From QHXW01 sp035297145 (GTDB lineage: Bacteria > Acidobacteriota > Terriglobia > Bryobacterales > Bryobacteraceae), in NCBI GenBank assembly GCA_035297145.1, contig DATGZN010000075.1, positions 62,001 through 126,000 of the forward strand: DNA of 64,000 nt, written 5' to 3'. The position numbers and the translations under genes are program-made. The notes under the pieces are model-generated. The model made no database searches, was not told the origin of the DNA, and was given only the letters and a program-made list of their open reading frames with translations. The stretch's first letter is position 1. The number at the start of each line of letters is the position of its first letter. Below are positions 62,209 through 64,000 of this stretch, in pieces.

Positions 62209-62319
62209 CTGTAGCGCGGGGGTACCGCGCCGTTTGCGGGACACCCGCGGCCTTTCGCAAACCTGACGAACCCGAACGGCCGCAGGTACCCGCACACGGC
62301 GCGTGTCCCTGCGCTACAG
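62209..62319. repeat. 111-bp MITE-like hairpin repeat
   Basis: Two long inverted arms, 62209-62252 and 62278-62319, separated by a 25-bp loop. The outermost nine bases, CTGTAGCGC, pair perfectly, as do the inner blocks GCGCCG and TGCGGG; the arms differ mainly by small indels. No ORF inside. It fills most of the 292-bp gap 62061-62352. Its size and structure are like non-autonomous MITE or REP-type elements. Confidence 0.7.
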
Positions 62320-62352
62320 AAATCGATCGGCGTTCTGGCCGTCGATCTAATC

Positions 62353-63618
62353 TCACTTCGGTGGTGGGATGATGCGGTCCACGTCACGGACGCCGTACGT
62401 CGGGCCGAGTTTGCGATAGTCGGTTCCGGCGCGGCCGTTGCGGTCCCAGGCGACCTTGCCGTCACGGAGCGTCATTTCGCATTCGAGGCGCTGTTTACCC
62501 GATAGCTTGCCGCCTGCGGCGTCAATAAACCCGAAATCGCCGGAGCGCATATCCCAGACAGAGATGTCTGCCGGTGCTCCGATGGTGAGATGTCCCAACT
62601 CGGGATGCTGGATCTCTTTCGCCGGATTGATGGTGGATTCGCGAATCACTTCGACGAGCGGCTCGCCCATGGCGAGAAACTTCGACATGGTGGTGGGCAT
62701 GTCCATCATGCCGGCATTCATGCTGGTGCCGTGCAAGTCGGAAGAGATGGAATCGGGATAGAAGCCCTGTTCGATTGCCGGGGCCGCGTTGCGGAAAACA
62801 AAGCTGCCTCCACCATGGCCGACGTCGAAGATCACGCCACGCGCACGCGCCCGCCGCAGGTAGTCGTAAAGCTTGCCGTGCTCGTCCACCCACGGAACAG
62901 ACGCGCGGAAACAGTGCGTGGTGATATCACCCGGACGCAAGCGCTCGGTGACGAGTTGCCAATAAGGGCGCTCCGGAAGGAACCAGCCAAAATCGACCAT
63001 CACTGGAATTCCCGCCAGTTTGCCGGCTTCGATGGCGCGATCGACGGAGATCCAATCCGGTTTCTGATAGTGCGCCGTCTTCACGCCGATAACGACATCG
63101 TGATGTTTCTTAGCCAGCCGCGCCACTTGTTCCGGTTGGAACTCGCTCGCCTCCTGCTCGGCGGCATCGCTCAGCATACCGAGACCGGAGATGTTGATGA
63201 AGGCGAAGACACGAGTTTGAGCGCGGTCAATCACGAAGTGGCGGAAAGTTTCGAATTCGCGCCAGCCTGCGCTGCCGGCATCCACCATCGTGGTAACGCC
63301 GGTGCGGAAACTGAAGGCGTCGGGCTGCACGCTCAAGTCGCCGGCCCACGCGGCAGCCATGCCCGTCGTGTGGAACAGGTGCGTGTGAATGTCGACTAAT
63401 CCCGGCGTAACGTAAAGGCCGCGAACATCAACCACCGTTTTCGTCTGCGATGCGCTGATCTCCGGCGCGACGGCGGCAATCTTATCGCCCCTGATAGCTA
63501 CATCCATCTGGCGATCGATGCCGTTCTTCGGGTCGATCACGTGTCCCCCTTTGAGGACCAGGTCGTATTGGGCGTGAGCGGCCATGCAGCAAATCAGGAA
63601 ACAGAGTACGCTACGCAC
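62353..63618 (-). CDS. Secreted amidohydrolase
   Basis: 421 aa from GTG 63618, which gives a clean signal peptide (RSVLCFLICCMAAHAQ) and overlaps the preceding gene by 8 bp; the longer reading from 63705 lies inside that gene. The metal-dependent amidohydrolase fold is shown by GLVDIHTHLFH (HxH) and a dihydroorotase-like LVLKGGHVIDPKNGIDRQMDVAI start, with further His/Asp ligands in VIGVKTAHYQKPDW, DITTHCFRA and SSDLHGTSMN. Related enzymes hydrolyse cyclic amides or N-acyl amino acids; the substrate is not evident. Export is unusual for the family but common among Acidobacteria. Confidence 0.88.
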   Translation of the reverse strand: MRSVLCFLICCMAAHAQYDLVLKGGHVIDPKNGIDRQMDVAIRGDKIAAVAPEISASQTKTVVDVRGLYVTPGLVDIHTHLFHTTGMAAAWAGDLSVQPDAFSFRTGVTTMVDAGSAGWREFETFRHFVIDRAQTRVFAFINISGLGMLSDAAEQEASEFQPEQVARLAKKHHDVVIGVKTAHYQKPDWISVDRAIEAGKLAGIPVMVDFGWFLPERPYWQLVTERLRPGDITTHCFRASVPWVDEHGKLYDYLRRARARGVIFDVGHGGGSFVFRNAAPAIEQGFYPDSISSDLHGTSMNAGMMDMPTTMSKFLAMGEPLVEVIRESTINPAKEIQHPELGHLTIGAPADISVWDMRSGDFGFIDAAGGKLSGKQRLECEMTLRDGKVAWDRNGRAGTDYRKLGPTYGVRDVDRIIPPPK

Positions 63619-64000
63619 GGATGATGCGCTCCTTCGTTTTATCCCACGCCATATATTTTCGCTTGCGATAGGACTGCACGCCCATCTCGCACGCGACCAC
63701 GCCATAGTATCCCAGCATGCAATCGCACTTGAGCGGCTCGTTATTGCGGATCGCCCCTTGCAAATTGCGATGGTGCAGCGTCAGGCTTTCTGCGCCGGTT
63801 TTCTGGTGGGTGATGGGCTGCATGTCCTTCGCGAACGCGTTCTGCGGCGTAATGGTGAAACCGGTCTTGGTGAACTCGAGCGTGGCTTTGTGGCCGCGAA
63901 TGACGTGGTCGATTGCCGTGTCGTTGGCCATGGAAGAGATCAGAATCACCGATGGGCCGTTGGGATAATCGAGCGTGATGTTGAACGTGTCGGGAATTTC
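63611..64000 (-). CDS. Gfo/Idh/MocA oxidoreductase, C-terminal part (partial)
   Basis: The open frame enters from beyond the window (EIPDTFNITLDYPNGPS before residue M at 63949) and ends at 63611, so only about 129 C-terminal residues are visible. NDTAIDHVIRGHKATLEF, HQKTGAESLTLHHRNL and MLGYYGVVACEMGVQSYRKRKY match the C-terminal half of NAD-dependent Gfo/Idh/MocA-type dehydrogenases. The NAD-binding N-terminal domain lies outside. It overlaps the amidohydrolase start by 8 bp, suggesting a shared operon and perhaps a shared catabolic pathway. Confidence 0.85.
   Translation of the reverse strand, partial: EIPDTFNITLDYPNGPSVILISSMANDTAIDHVIRGHKATLEFTKTGFTITPQNAFAKDMQPITHQKTGAESLTLHHRNLQGAIRNNEPLKCDCMLGYYGVVACEMGVQSYRKRKYMAWDKTKERIIRA

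Noticed and set aside
1..64000. CRISPR arrays, tRNA and rRNA genes
   Set aside because: No regularly spaced direct repeats and no cloverleaf or rRNA sequence were recognised in the intergenic stretches; a tRNA-finding program would be decisive.

Overview
The window is GC-rich, gene-dense bacterial chromosome that reads as Acidobacteriota, most likely a Bryobacterales/'Solibacter'-type organism. The lineage inference rests on families typical of that phylum: an ADOP duplicated orphan permease, a VWFA-related secreted protein, a very large Oar-like TonB receptor with an N-terminal carboxypeptidase-regulatory-like domain, a Ser/Thr kinase-TPR protein (here decayed) and retropepsin-like TPR proteins. 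LpxC and TolC-like proteins show a diderm envelope. No rRNA, tRNA or CRISPR array was recognised.

Layout. 0.1-9 kb: secreted proteins, a pyrE-truA-orf-tlpA operon ending in a clear terminator, and two tandem overlapping TolC-like genes. 9-12 kb: a small zinc-ribbon-like protein and a complete glycine betaine/choline-type ABC importer. 12-20 kb: a VWFA protein, a TetR operon with a double palindromic operator, lpxC with a coupled 50-aa basic protein, and polA. 20-26.2 kb: a scarred accessory patch. An IS630 element splits a membrane-protein gene that can be rebuilt in frame; next come an antitoxin with a frameshifted ParE toxin, the 3' remnant of an AraC regulator, and a Ser/Thr kinase gene missing its N-lobe and carrying an in-frame stop. 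26.3-29.1 kb: a three-gene cobalt-type nitrile hydratase set whose alpha subunit carries a Tat-like N terminus, followed by a convergent radical SAM/SPASM gene. 29.2-35.6 kb: a five-gene cytoplasmic NiFe-hydrogenase operon (HoxE-, HoxF-, HoxU-, HoxY- and HoxH-like) in which the HoxF-like subunit is fused to a GltD/NfnB-like FAD-NAD(P)H module. 35.7-43.5 kb: ADOP permease, rhodanese, a DUF302-like protein and the Oar-like receptor.

43.7-59.7 kb holds the cell-shape cluster on the minus strand: mreB-mreC-mreD, then mrdA (PBP2)-rodA-RNase E/G. The two halves are separated by about 7.4 kb of unrelated genes: an S1/P1 nuclease, a PerR-like regulator with katG, a double retropepsin-TPR protein, a two-gene HEPN module and a truncated AAC(3)-like gene. 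Inside that insert, at 55.40-55.54 kb, lies a chimeric fossil made of a degraded copy of the mreD 3' end joined to a degraded copy of the nuclease 3' end, so the cluster appears to have been split by duplication and recombination.

59.8-64 kb: a beta-propeller protein, the GTPase rsgA, a 111-bp MITE-like hairpin, a secreted amidohydrolase and the end of a Gfo/Idh/MocA oxidoreductase that runs off the window.

The most interesting items are the fused hydrogenase diaphorase subunit (possible extra electron carrier or bifurcation), the putatively exported nitrile hydratase, the unclassified HEPN pair and the recombination fossils. All family calls come from reading translated sequence and motifs; no database search was run.
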